From NCBI GenBank assembly GCA_963817855.1, contig CAWFQA010000001.1, positions 62,001 through 126,000 on the forward strand: a DNA stretch of 64,000 bases, read 5' to 3'. The position numbers were made by a program, and so were the translations under genes. This document shows positions 46,475 to 57,370 of this stretch, piece by piece; position 1 is the first letter of the stretch, and each line of letters opens with the position of its first letter. Under the pieces are notes generated by a model. It was not told where the DNA came from. It did no database searches and saw only the letters and a program-made list of their open reading frames with translations. Origin of the DNA: JAKAAZ01 sp963817855. Lineage in GTDB: Bacteria > Acidobacteriota > Terriglobia > Terriglobales > Acidobacteriaceae.

Positions 46475-47827
46475 TCACGAAGTTGTATCATCCGCCGAGC
46501 GTTTTTGACGAAGCGTGCACAGATAGAATAGTGGACCCACAGCCGCGAGGAAAGTTCCGAAAAAAATCGCTGGTAACCTTGCGGTAATGCGATCGGAGCT
46601 GGCAGCGAAGATGGTGAAGAAAACTAAGGCCGTGGGAGCGATGCCAATTGCCACCGCGCCGAAGCGACCGAAGGGCACGCGGAAGGGTCGGGCAAGCGAT
46701 GGTTCTCGCCAGCGTAAAACCGCGAGCGCGACAAATTCCAGAACCAGGCTTAATCCATACAGCAGGATGTCGAGCTCGAGCAGGCGTGTCAGATTGAATC
46801 CAAGCGCCAGCGCCCATGCAACTCCACACACCAGCACGGCCATCCAGGGAACGCCGTTGGCCATGCGTCTTTCCAATGCTTTTGGAAGAAGGCCGTCGCT
46901 TGCCATCGCTGCGGGAACGCGGGCGTAGGAAAGCATGAGGGCATTGAACATGGCAATGCCGGTCAGCGCGCCACCGGCAACCACGGCGATGGCAAGCCAG
47001 TCGGCGAAGCGCGGGCCGACGTGCGTGCCTAGAATCCGCGCTGCCTCCACCCAAGAACCGGTGACAAACATGGACGCGGGAATTCCGGTCAACGCGACGA
47101 CGGCGATGGGCAGCACATAACTGCCGGCGACGAGCAGAACGGAAGCCAGCATGGAACGGATGTAATTGCGCTGCGGATCTTCCACCTCCGCCGCAATGGT
47201 GGATGCGTTGTCCCAGCCCATGTAGTTCCACACGACGAAGAGCAACGCAGTCACCATGCTGCCGTGCGGTGTGCGCGCCATGCTGGCGTGTTGCACGGAA
47301 TGCCCGGCGACGTGGAACAACCCACTTCTCCAAATGCCCAGGCCGATGATGCCGAGGAAGGGCGTCAGCAGCAGCCCCAGCATCCACAGCGAACCTTGGC
47401 CGACGGAGTAGGCGCCGCGCAAATTCCACGCAACGCAAATCACCACCACGGCCAACGACCAGGCAACGCCTCGGTGGCCGGCTGTCAGTGCAGGATCCAG
47501 TTGACCGAGATAGGCGACGGCCAGCGCGGGATAAATCGCCATGTCGAAAATGCTGGCGGAAAGAGAGAGCCAGGCTTCCTGAAATCCCCAGAAGCGGCCG
47601 AGAGCGCGGCTGACCCAGATGTAGAAGCCGCCATCTTCAGGAAGCGCGCTGGCCAGCTCGCCCACCATGAGAGCGGTCGGCAGGCTCCAAATGACGGGCA
47701 CGATGAGGAGCAGCAGCAGCGCGCGTCCGTAGCCCGCCTGGCCGACGATGTCTTCCAGTCCATAGGGACCACCAGACACCATGAAGTACGTGGCCGCGAC
47801 CAAAGGGAGCAGCCGCAGCCGCCGCAT
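46475..47827 (-). CDS. APC-superfamily amino acid permease
   Basis: About 450 residues with twelve predicted helices. The first helix region VSGGPYGLEDIVGQAGYG is the APC substrate-binding loop; EDGGFYIWVSRALGRFWGF, WNYMGWDNASTIAAEVEDPQ and LSYARVPAAMASDGLLPKAL are family features. I start at ATG 47827 (MRRLRLLPLVAATYF); upstream codons are not membrane-like. It is a second APC transporter, different from the one at the window start. Substrate unknown. It lies downstream of the GH42-like gene on the same strand, with about 200 bases between. Confidence 0.83.
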   Translation of the reverse strand: MRRLRLLPLVAATYFMVSGGPYGLEDIVGQAGYGRALLLLLIVPVIWSLPTALMVGELASALPEDGGFYIWVSRALGRFWGFQEAWLSLSASIFDMAIYPALAVAYLGQLDPALTAGHRGVAWSLAVVVICVAWNLRGAYSVGQGSLWMLGLLLTPFLGIIGLGIWRSGLFHVAGHSVQHASMARTPHGSMVTALLFVVWNYMGWDNASTIAAEVEDPQRNYIRSMLASVLLVAGSYVLPIAVVALTGIPASMFVTGSWVEAARILGTHVGPRFADWLAIAVVAGGALTGIAMFNALMLSYARVPAAMASDGLLPKALERRMANGVPWMAVLVCGVAWALALGFNLTRLLELDILLYGLSLVLEFVALAVLRWREPSLARPFRVPFGRFGAVAIGIAPTALVFFTIFAASSDRITARLPAIFFGTFLAAVGPLFYLCTLRQKRSADDTTS

Positions 47828-48025
47828 GGAACGAGGAGCTCTCCATCGCGCATGAGTAAATCTGGATTGGGAATATGTGTGAACGTTTGCCGCCCGCGAA
47901 GCGAGGTGTGCTTGCCTGAGCGTAACAAAGAACCAAGAGGACACGCATCGGGAACTGCGTATCGAGAATAGCCAGCCGCGAATCCCTGAGTCGCACCGCT
48001 GTAGAGGATGCGACCCAGGAAACAT

Positions 48026-51000
48026 CTATGCCAGATCGAAAGGCGTATCGATCACCTGACCCGTCATCAGATCGTGCGAAGTGACGCGCCATTGACCCTT
48101 GGGATCGCTGACCGCGAATGGGAATCGCTCCACATGAGGCATGGCGTGAATCAACACATTGCGCGAATACAATTCGTAGACATCACCGGCGGGCGTTTTG
48201 AATTCAAGATGCACCGTGCGCACGGTTCCCTCTGGAACAGGGCTTTCGTCGGTCAGCCTGAGTTCCACCATTTCTCCAGCTCGCGCGCCGGAAGCCACCT
48301 CGGTTCGCAATGCGGAGATGGGTTGCGGGGAACGAGTGAAAACCAGTGGACTCCAGGGATCCAGGGTGGTCTTCAAGGTGCGAATCTTGCCCAGATCTTT
48401 GCGGCCGCGTACATCGTAGGTCTGGATTTCGGCGGGCCACTCGATCGTAACTGCCGCTTCTTTCTCCAGCAGCGAATTGTCGATGTTCCCCACAATCGCA
48501 GGATCGATGACAGGAGCGGAGCCGACGGCAGCCAGTCTGGGATAACTGCCCCACCCACCACTATCGGTCTGAGGATTTCGAAAGATGGCAACGTGCTCGC
48601 ACGATCCATTCGCGAAGGTGACGACCTCGGTTCCTGGCAACCGTTTCCCGTCCGCCGACAGCACGCGTACAGGAGGATCGACTTGGGCGGTCCGAAGGAT
48701 ATCGCCTAGATAGATCGGGAAGGCTTGAGTTGGAATTAGGCTGCAAACGCAGGTAGGCATAATCGGCAATTTCCATGTTGAGGAAAATGGCGCGGCCGGA
48801 GCCAACCTGGTTCACAATCACCATGGGCACGTTGCCGCTGCTTGCCAGCGCTTTGCCGGTGGTGGTGACGACGGTTGCATCGCCGGGTCGAATTTCGCGC
48901 AGTGCTTTGCCTTCCAATTTCAGATCGCCAACGCTGCCCACTCCCTGGACAGACTTCGCGATCGTCTGGGCCGGACCGTGCGCGATGCCGAACAGATCGT
49001 CCAGCTGTCCGCCTTCTCCGCCGTGTCCGCGCCGGATGTCACGGCCATGCTCGCTGAGCTGGGCGATGCGCATATCTGCCAGCACTGTGCCGCCGTTCTG
49101 AACGAAGGTACGAATCTGTTGCGCTTCCTTGGCGCTCATCGCAATCGATTGAGGCAGGACAAGCACCTTGTACTGACCGCCGTTCAGCATTCCGGCTTCC
49201 AGTTGCTTGCCGCCGACAAAGTTGTATTGGAACGACAGGTCTTCAATCAGTTTGGTCCAACTGTTGCGGACGGCGATGCAGAGGCTGTCGCCGGTGCCGC
49301 CGCTGTGCTGCATCCATTCGCGTGCATATTTCAGATTGTCCAGCAGCCAGTGAATCTGAATCGATGGCTGCGAATAGTGGATGGCGATCGTCGCCGGTTG
49401 CCGCGGGGAATTGATCATCAGTTTGCCGATGCCGGCACGCAATTCCAGCATGGTTGCAGAAAATGCGTCCGCAGCCGGGGTAGCCTTGCCCGTGGCTTCA
49501 TCCACAAAGGAGAGGCCCTTTTCGTTATCGTCCCAGATGATGGTTCCGTTGTGGTTGTGGAACAAGCCCCACCAGATGGAGCGACCTACTTGTTTCTGGC
49601 GCAGGCGTTCCGCGGCTGTCAGCGGCTGGCCGGGCTTGTATCCGGTACCGCTGGTCTGCAGCATGATCATTTCCGGCTTCAGCGAGCGGATGACTTCCAC
49701 GCAATTGCCGATGTTATAGGGCTCAATTACGTCGACAGCGCGCACGACTTGCTCGTAGTTGTACCAGCCGAAAGCGAACGGAGCCTGACCGCCTTCCGTC
49801 GCGCAAAGCGCGTGCGGATCTTCCGCTTTGCAGGCGTCGGCGGCGCGCTTGACGGCGTCGGCATAAGTTTCATCCATGAAATTGCGGAAGACGCACCAGG
49901 AGGAGACGTCCCAATCGCGCGTGGAGGCGACCTCTCCCAGTTCCTTGTAGAACCGCTCGATTACCGTGCGTACCTGGCTCCAATTCTGGAACTTTGTCGG
50001 CTTGTCGGGCGCGAAAAATCCAGGCATCCCGCCCCAGCGTGCGTTCGCCTGATCGAGCGGACCCATGGCTTTCTCGAGCGATGCATCGTCCAGAGACGGA
50101 AGCGACAAAGATTCACGCGCCATGCCAAGGATGGGGCTGAACACCATCCCCATGGGATCGCCATAGTGCGCGGGTCCGGGGAAGCTGGTACCCCACTCCT
50201 GGTTGAGTTGTTCGATGGTTTGATATCTTGTGCGGAGGGCAGCCAATCCGATCGCTTCAAAGGCCCGATCCGTAGTGGTGTTCGTCAGGTCGGCAACAGT
50301 TGCGGTTCCATGGGGACGAAGGCCGGCGCCGCTTTGGCGGTTGAGATACTCCGTGAATTTTTCCGCGCAGAATTTCGAGTGGCAAAAATCATTCGGCCGG
50401 ATCTGGTCGGCCTGCCCAAGCTCATCGGCGATGTTGTAGTAGAGAGGCCGAAATGCGCGCCGTTCGCGGGCGAAACGAGACAAACGCTCGCGAACGTACT
50501 TGTCGGTTTCCGGGTCGTTGATGCAGGGGCGCCGGACCCACAGATCGAGATTCTCGCGGTCCAGGCTGATCTTCTCAATCAGGCCTCTCCACAGCGTCTG
50601 GTCCTTGTGATAGATGGAGAAGACCTCCCACGCCATTTGTTCCACGTAGAAGTCGAAATTGTTGTTCAAAATGGGAGAGAGCCCGTTATCGCCGGCCGTA
50701 ATGGTGGCGTCGACACCAGATTTGCGCAGCAAATCGTAAAAACCATCCGGATAGTGAGCCCACATGATGTTGTGATAATCGTTCCACGGCGTCCACTGCG
50801 GAGACATAAGAAATTTCGCTGTGGGCGACTGCGGAACACCGTTGATCTTGACTCGCACCCAATTCACATAGGTCAACCCGAAGCGCAGATTGAAGGAAAA
50901 GGGACTCGCCACGGTGGCGGGTCCGGACGGGGGAAGCGTGGTTCGCGCGGCCACCCTGCCGAAGCTGTCGGCCCATTCCACCTGGACCGGAGAAGTGACC

Positions 51001-51218
51001 GGCCGAACAAAGCGAAGAGTTCCGTTGACCACTCCGTCCTGCTCGTACAATTCGCGATCAAGATCAATTTGGGAAAGCAGCGCAGAGTCAGGGCCAGCGG
51101 CGCCGGCTTCCTGGGCAACGGCATGGGGGCCCATCCCCATCAGGGCAGGAGTCAGCGCGACAGAAGCAACGGCGGAACGGAGGAAACCCCTCCGGCTGGG
51201 ATCGTGGGAATTGGACAA
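48026..51218 (-). CDS. Tat-exported GH42-like beta-galactosidase family protein (one +1 frame break)
   Basis: The start is TTG at 51218 behind AAAGGAG. A twin-arginine signal follows (SRRGFLRSAVASVALTPALM), so the folded enzyme would go through Tat. The product of about 1063 residues has a TIM-barrel region (PWNDYHNIMWAHYPDGFYD, PLYYNIADELGQAD) and a later class-I-amidotransferase-like domain (YKVLVLPQSIAMSAKEAQQI, GGTVLADMRIAQLSE) as in the GH42 trimerisation domain. The frame breaks near 48730 (after QPNSN, resuming QAFPIYLGDILRTAQVD), needing one base removed. Catalytic residues could not be assigned with certainty. It is followed upstream by a GH106-like gene, forming a glycan-degrading pair. 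Confidence 0.78.
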
Positions 51219-51380
51219 GAAAGATCTCCTTTGGTTCGGCTGATTTTTAGTCCAGTCGGAAGGCGTGCCGTTTCCGGTCGGGAAAATGGATGTTACAAAT
51301 CATGCTATCTCGAAAGTTACGGACAGCGTCGAATTCTTTTGCTTGGCTGTGGCGGGACGCTTCCGCCTTCCTGGATTTCC

Positions 51381-54240
51381 TTACTGTTGGGTTGCAGCTT
51401 CCAATCGCACGGGTCCGATGAGGCCGGAGGGCATTAAGCCTGTTTGCCGTATCGGTCGGGCCGGGAATAAAGTTGCGGTCTGGCCCGCGTGCGGAAAGCG
51501 CGTTGTACTGCGTGTTGACGACGGTCACCTGTAAGGTATTTTCTCCTGCATGCAACAGCCCAGTAACGTCGGCGCGATAGGGCCGCAGCAGCAGAACCGG
51601 TCCGGGTTTTCCGTTGATGGAGATTTCGGCCACATCTTTCACATCGCCCAGGTCGAGCAAAATGTGAGGATGACTGGCGAGGTAATTTGAGGGAACGTCG
51701 AACGTGGTCGTGTACTGGCCGCGCCCGGAGAAATTCTTCAGCTTGTCGATCGATGTCCAGTCGACGAGTGTCGGCAAATCCAGGTCGACGGTTTCGGGCT
51801 GACTGCCGGGACCGATGCCAACGCCGTGAAATTTCCAGCCATTCTGACCGATATCAATTTGTGCGGCGGAAGAGATAGTCTCCGAAACGAGTGCGGTGGG
51901 GTGCACCGGCTTGGCGGCGGGATCGAAGACCAGCAGCGCTGATCCATACGGATCCATATCGAGGCGCGCCTGCAATGTGCCCCCACGCTGCTGGAACTGC
52001 GTGAAGGGATGATGTTTGCCGGTCCAGGGATCCCAGATTTCCGGAGCGCCCTTGGCGTGGAAGTTCGCGGTCACAATCTTTTCTGCGCTGGATGGATTGC
52101 GCAGAAAAAATATATCCAGCGAGCCAATGCGCTTTTCAATGAACGGGACAGAGGCGCCATCGAATTGCAGATTGGGCTGAATGTTGGCTGCAAGAATTTT
52201 TACCGCGACGGATGCATTGGGAGTTGTGTGGACATTTTTCTCCGTTTGAAGTTTCGCCAGCGAATCTGTCGGGGCTGCGGTGGGAAGTTTTCCATCGGTC
52301 ACGACGGGTTCCGTGAGAGGAGTGCTGCCAACGAACACGATGGGAAGGCCCTGTTGGGCGAATGTTGCCAGTTGATCGGCGACTGGGGTGGTGACGGTTT
52401 TCTGGTTGGGAAGAACGAGAACGCTGTAGGCTTCGCCGCCGGGAGAGATCAGCTTGCCGCCGACCACCTTGGAATGCAGCAGCACGTAGGCATCGATGTG
52501 GTCGTAGTTATATCCAGCGGCCATCATGCGGACAGCAATTTCCGGTTCCGGCGGAGCGGGCTCGATGGAGTCGTAGGCAAGCAGACCGCGATAGAGCGCG
52601 ACCGGCACAACCGTTTTGCCGGTTTGCGAAATGTATTGCACGCGGGTGATGTATGCATTCAGGCGCGGAAGATACGGCCAGAAGGCATTGTGCTGATTCA
52701 TGTGGGAGGAATACGAACCATTGGCGGCGAAAGGATGCCAGCCGGGTTCAGGGCGGTCCATGTATTCGTACGGAAAGCCGTGATAAATAATTTCGTTAAT
52801 GCCGGCGGTCAGCAACTCGTCCGCATATCGTTTAATTTTTTCAGGCGTATTCTGATATGCTTTGCCGCGCCAGACAAAACTCTCGCTCGATACGATCTTT
52901 CGTCCGTATAAATCGGCGGCGGACGATGACATTTTCAAAAAGTCGTAGCGTCCGTTGTCATACAGGTCCTCTGTCTCTGGAATGCTGGACTCGCCATAGA
53001 CGCGAAGCAGGTCGGTCGGCGATCCGTGCGCCTGCACGCGCGACAGCAGATCGTTGTTCGCAGCCCACTGAATAAAGGGCGAGTAGAAATTCTGAATCAT
53101 CAGATCGGAGACGGTTTGCCAATAATCCTGACGAACACGATTGCCGATCCCGGAGATGTCATACACCGGCAGGTCGACCGGCGAGGCGCCGTAGGGCACG
53201 CTGAAGCCAGCCACCTTCAGAATGGGCAGATACGGAGTGAGGTCGTAGCCGCGGCGTTTGCGAAACTCATTCAGGAAATCATCGTTCCAGTACAGGTTCG
53301 CCTGCACCTCCAGGCTGTCGCAGAAGATGGCGCGTAATCCCTGGCCGAAGAACTGGCCATCGTATTGTTTTGCGGTTCCTCCGACACGATTCGCATAGGC
53401 ATCAAAGGCCTGACGGCTCATGTGGTCGAGAACCAGTTGCGTTCCCGCGCCGGTGCCGCCCGTCACTTGCTGCCCGGTCGGCATTTCTTTAAAGACGAAG
53501 ACCTGCCAGGTTCCGGGAGGCACATCCCAGTCGAGCTTTCCGTCCTGGCCGAGATGACTCGTCAGTATTACGGAGGTTCCGGGATCAAGGTGGCCGGGGA
53601 ACCGCTCGCCCTGGTGTTGGTTCGGCGATTGGCTCTGAAAATATTGCGGCACATCGCCACGAATGGCGACGACGGCAACCAGCTTTTCCCGTTGCTGAAA
53701 GCGTTGCAGCCAGCCGGCCGGCAGGTCATGACTTGTCTGAATATCTTCGCCCAGTTGGGGCATCGGCAGGACGGCGTGGAAGTGGACAGGGCCGCGAATG
53801 CTTGTATGGGTCGATTGCAGCTCGACGGCGGAAAGCTCCGGAGTAATGACTCCAGCGCCGCCGAACGGCCAGCCCGAACCGAACGTGTAATCCATCCACA
53901 TGCCATGGTCGCGCGCTGCTTCGAGAGCGGCCTGCACGTGAGAGTAGAAGGTCGGCGTCAGATAGTCATCGACGCGCTTGCGAGCATCCGTCGGCATATC
54001 GGTGTGCAGTCCGATCACAAATGGCTGAATCTCGCCGCCGCCGAAATTTGCCTGGTCCAGCAGATCAACTTCCCGGCGCAATTCCACATCTGTGACATCG
54101 CCGCCGGGCCACCACCAGCGCACCATGGGGCGATAGGCTTTCGGGGGATTCTGGAATTGCTGGGCAACAGTGGCTGCATTCTGAGCGGTCAACGGTGCAC
54201 AGGCAATCATCCCAAGCAACACAAGTGCGGCAGGTTTCAT
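51381..54240 (-). CDS. secreted GH106-like alpha-L-rhamnosidase family protein (one +1 frame break)
   Basis: ATG 54240 follows TAGGAG and opens a signal peptide (MKPAALVLLGMIACAPLTAQ). The product of about 953 residues shows the GH106 pattern: RPMVRWWWPGGDVTDVELRR near the N-terminus, GMWMDYTFGSGWPFGG, AIFCDSLEVQANLYWNDDF, and AHGSPTDLLRVYGESSIPET with acidic residues of the active-site region. The C-terminal beta-sandwich (ISINGKPGPVLLLRPYRADV) binds or supports the barrel. One extra base near 51433-51436 breaks the last 20 codons; corrected, it ends MPSGLIGPVRLEAATQQ at 51381. Cleavage of rhamnosyl linkages, for example from pectin, is inferred. It precedes the GH42-like gene. Confidence 0.82.
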
Positions 54241-54380
54241 ATATTGATCTCCTAACCGAGTGGAAACAACACCGAGCGACATAGACGGGACATATCAAGC
54301 ACAGTACTGGAGCTTGCCGACCGTGAAAGAGAACGATATGCTGTCCCACGCAGCATACGACACAAACGCGAAAGGCTACC

Positions 54381-54884
54381 ATGACGAAATCCAAGATTTT
54401 TTTTGTAGCGATGGTTCTGGCTCTTGTTTGCTGTTCAAGCTCACACCTGCGGGCGCAGAGCGGCACCACAGCGCGGTGGGGCCGGCATATTACCTGCGCC
54501 TCGGACGACGGCCGGCGGCACTTTTGCCCCATCGACACCGGGGGCGAGGCACGGATGACGAACCAGCGCAGCGGTTCGCCCTGCATCCTGGGAAGGACGT
54601 GGGGCTACGACAGAAATGGTATCTGGGTAGATCGCGGTTGTCGCGCTGACTTTGAGGTTCGGCCTGCCGGATATCGTCCGCCGCCGCCGCCCAGGGGATA
54701 CATGATCACCTGCTCTTCAAACGATGGCGGCCGGCGATTTTTGTCAGCGGATACCCGAGGAGGCGTGCGATTGGTGAATCAACGCAGCGGCTCACCCTGT
54801 ATTGAGGGCCGGACATGGGGATTTGATGGCCGGGGAATCTGGGTAGATCGCGGCTGTCGCGCCGACTTTGCCGTTGGTCGATAA
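54381..54884 (+). CDS. exported protein with two DUF3011 repeats
   Basis: The 167-residue protein has a signal peptide (KIFFVAMVLALVCCSSSHLR) and two tandem copies of a 55-residue unit, residues about 37-92 and 107-163, each with ITC, NQRSGSPC, GRTWG and GIWVDRGCRADF. This is the DUF3011 pattern. In the second copy the cysteine after GRRHF is lost (GRRFLSADT), so its disulfide pairing may differ. Some homologues are described as lectin-like or wall-associated; no function is proven here. A hairpin follows the gene. Confidence 0.82.
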   Translation: MTKSKIFFVAMVLALVCCSSSHLRAQSGTTARWGRHITCASDDGRRHFCPIDTGGEARMTNQRSGSPCILGRTWGYDRNGIWVDRGCRADFEVRPAGYRPPPPPRGYMITCSSNDGGRRFLSADTRGGVRLVNQRSGSPCIEGRTWGFDGRGIWVDRGCRADFAVGR

Positions 54885-54891
54885 GAAGCCT

Positions 54892-54935
54892 CGGCGGGAA
54901 CACTCTGGCGCTGATGCGTCAGAATGTTCCCGCCG
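54892..54935 (+). terminator. perfect hairpin after DUF3011 gene
   Basis: CGGCGGGAACA (54892-54902) and TGTTCCCGCCG (54925-54935) form an 11-bp perfect stem with further partial pairing inside. It begins 8 bases after the stop codon. No U-tract follows. Confidence 0.65.
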
Positions 54936-55082
54936 CAGGTTTGCATGCTATGTTTCGGGCTTGGACTGCGCACATAGGCACCCAAAATGTGTCAATCGTC
55001 CAGTCAAGGGAAACACAAATTCAGATTGGGCTTGACTCGCGACGGTCATCTCCTGCCCTCCTGTTTTGTGTACAAAATCCAC

Positions 55083-56069
55083 TCAATGCTTCAAAACTTT
55101 TGTTTCAATCCACCGCGTTATCACTTGGGCAACCTGCGCTTCTTCTCCGACGTATTCGTGATTGCCGCCAGCAATCATGGCTGTATCTACACTGGATGGG
55201 CCTTGGGGCAGCCGCTGAACCGAAGATGTCAGCAGAGCCAGCTCTTTTTCGCCCCCGATGTCGTCCTTCGATCCGAAAAAAGCCAGTACCGGGCACATGA
55301 CCCTCGCGATGGCAGCACCGGGAGTCTGTGTGCCAAAGAAGTCCTTGTATTGACGCGGAGTGTTGTCAATGTCAAGTTGCGTCGCCGCACTGACATACGA
55401 CGGATAAAAGCGGTGCGGCAGCGGGATCAGGGCGTCGCCTTTGCCTTCATCCACGAGCTTCTTTGCCTGGGCAAGCAGTTGTGGGTCATCTGGTCGGGGC
55501 GAGTATCCTACCCCCGGGGAAGCGAAGATCAACCCGGCAACGCGGCGATCTTGCGAGTCGGCCTCATAGCGCGCAACACTTGCCCAGCCGGCGCTGTGAC
55601 CCACTAGGATGACCCGGCTGTACCCGAGCTTCTCAGCATAATCAATCCACGCGGTGATATCGCGCGCGTCCTCGCTGGTCACGCCCCAATACCCGCCGCC
55701 GCGCACTCGCTTTCCCAGAAGCGTGTACTTCTCCACGTTTCCTATGTCGTGCATGCGCGTATTGACCGAGATCGTTGGGAACCCACGCTCTGCCAGCGCC
55801 CGTCCGATTCCCACGTAACTCGGAGTATAGAAATTCGCTCCCCAGCCGTGAACCCAAATGATCGCGAGAGGCTCCGGTTGTTGCCTCGGAGAAGTAAAGA
55901 GGACACCGGCGTCCACAACATCGTCTACCGAGCGTACATAGACCAACTGTTCCGGGAATTTTCCGGGCTTCTGCTTCTCTGGTTGAAGATTAAACCTGAA
56001 GCCGACAAAAAATGCTGCCACACCGACGAGGATCACGCTAACGATGCCGAAGGCGAGCTGCTTTCTCAT
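55083..56069 (-). CDS. membrane-anchored alpha/beta hydrolase
   Basis: The 328-residue protein has one N-terminal membrane helix (FGIVSVILVGVAAFFVGFRF), so the catalytic domain is probably periplasmic. Motifs are IIWVHGWGANFY (oxyanion), ILVGHSAGWASVARYE with the nucleophile Ser, AFFGSKDDIGGEKE with the acidic residue and GGNHEYVGEEA with the His. Substrate is unknown. It converges with the DUF3011 gene. Confidence 0.8.
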   Translation of the reverse strand: MRKQLAFGIVSVILVGVAAFFVGFRFNLQPEKQKPGKFPEQLVYVRSVDDVVDAGVLFTSPRQQPEPLAIIWVHGWGANFYTPSYVGIGRALAERGFPTISVNTRMHDIGNVEKYTLLGKRVRGGGYWGVTSEDARDITAWIDYAEKLGYSRVILVGHSAGWASVARYEADSQDRRVAGLIFASPGVGYSPRPDDPQLLAQAKKLVDEGKGDALIPLPHRFYPSYVSAATQLDIDNTPRQYKDFFGTQTPGAAIARVMCPVLAFFGSKDDIGGEKELALLTSSVQRLPQGPSSVDTAMIAGGNHEYVGEEAQVAQVITRWIETKVLKH

Positions 56070-56277
56070 GGATGAGGATACGAATTGGGAACGGAGACAG
56101 TTCCGCCGGAAATTTGAGCATTTTTTATCGAAACCATACGCAGATAAGTGAGGTTCGAGACTCGAGGAAGCGCGTCGCCCAAAAGGGCTAAGGTCAGAGT
56201 GAAAATGGTCTCGCTGCTAACCAAATGGTTACGCTTAAACGCGCTTACACACACTAGAAACAGCAGGAGATTGGAAC

Positions 56278-57198
56278 TCAGCAGATGCGGCCGCGTTTGC
56301 CAGCGGCGCTGTGGCCCGGAGGATTTTCGCCAATCCAGCGCCCGTCCGCAGGCTCACTCGCCAGCTGGTAGCGGGAGTCGGAGGAAATGCGCAGCCGGTC
56401 GGTGCGATTGTCCATGCCTCCATGCACCAAATCCATGCAGAAGATGACAACATCGCCCGTTTTGTATTCCGCCGTCAGCCAGCGACCGCCTAAGGCGTGC
56501 CGAATGTGGTTGGGATCTTCAGAGAGCCATCCGTTCAGGCCAGCCGCGGTGCGCGCTGGATCGTCCGGCCGGTTGGAGCAATACGAATCGACATCGCGCT
56601 GACCATACGTTGCCTGCAGTCGCGTGTTCTTATGGCTGTTTTCCAGCACCATCAGGCCGCCCATCTGAAAATCGATATCTCCTAACGGAACCCATGCGGT
56701 GTAGAGGCGGTGGGTTCCGCGACCCATGTAGACAATGTCGCAATGGCTGGGAGTGCCCAGGCCGGGCGAAATGCAACGCAGCCAGGTGAAGTCGAAATGA
56801 AGAATTTCACCGCCCAGGAAGGAGGAGAAAAAGCTCATCAGGTTTCCCTGCCGCGCGTACAGAAGGTGCTGCAGCGGCGGATTGTTCTTCTGCGCCAGTT
56901 CAGGCTGAAAAAAGAGGTGAATGCCGGGCTTCGGCTTGCCCATCATCAACGGTGCTGCAGGATCCAGCTGGCCCTCGGCTGAAAGTTGCGCCAGGACATG
57001 TCGCCGGGCCGCAAGCACTTCTTCCCTGTCAAGACATCCATGCAGGAACAAATAGCCGTCTTCGGACATCGATCGTTGCAGGCGGCTGGGATTATCGTGC
57101 GGGTCGCAGCGGGACTCCAGAAAACCAATGGCATCCTCTCCTTCGTCCAGCTGAAATCCGCGGGAGTGCATGGTCGGAAGCGCGCAGGCGGTAGTCAT
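56278..57198 (-). CDS. phytanoyl-CoA dioxygenase (PhyH)-family oxygenase
   Basis: A 306-residue 2-oxoglutarate/Fe(II) oxygenase-like protein. The facial triad is visible: H-x-D in GTPSHCDIVYMGRG (near residue 170) and distal His in CMDLVHGGMDNRT, with the 2-oxoglutarate arginine in RLRISSDSRYQ. The start at 57198 has AAGGAGG 12 bases upstream; an internal ATG at 57171 is an alternative. It is divergent from the secreted nucleoside hydrolase. PhyH proteins hydroxylate many kinds of small molecules, so the substrate is open. Confidence 0.83.
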   Translation of the reverse strand: MTTACALPTMHSRGFQLDEGEDAIGFLESRCDPHDNPSRLQRSMSEDGYLFLHGCLDREEVLAARRHVLAQLSAEGQLDPAAPLMMGKPKPGIHLFFQPELAQKNNPPLQHLLYARQGNLMSFFSSFLGGEILHFDFTWLRCISPGLGTPSHCDIVYMGRGTHRLYTAWVPLGDIDFQMGGLMVLENSHKNTRLQATYGQRDVDSYCSNRPDDPARTAAGLNGWLSEDPNHIRHALGGRWLTAEYKTGDVVIFCMDLVHGGMDNRTDRLRISSDSRYQLASEPADGRWIGENPPGHSAAGKRGRIC

Positions 57199-57370
57199 CG
57201 GTTCGACGGTCCTCCTTATGAAAGATGCGAGAACAGCGACTCTGGAAGCATACGCCTCCATATAAACAATAGGACAGATGGATCGGGGAAAAGGTTTTCG
57301 GCTTGCCAGAATTTGACCGCGATGCAGGGCGGCACATTGGAATCGACATTCCGCTCTAGAATGGCTGCAT

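Noticed and set aside
48978..51437. A long open frame of 819 codons on the plus strand, opposite the GH42-like gene
   Set aside because: It is a GC-rich antisense shadow; the minus-strand frame has a Tat signal, a strong ribosome binding site and glycosidase domains. The plus-strand product has no recognisable domain.
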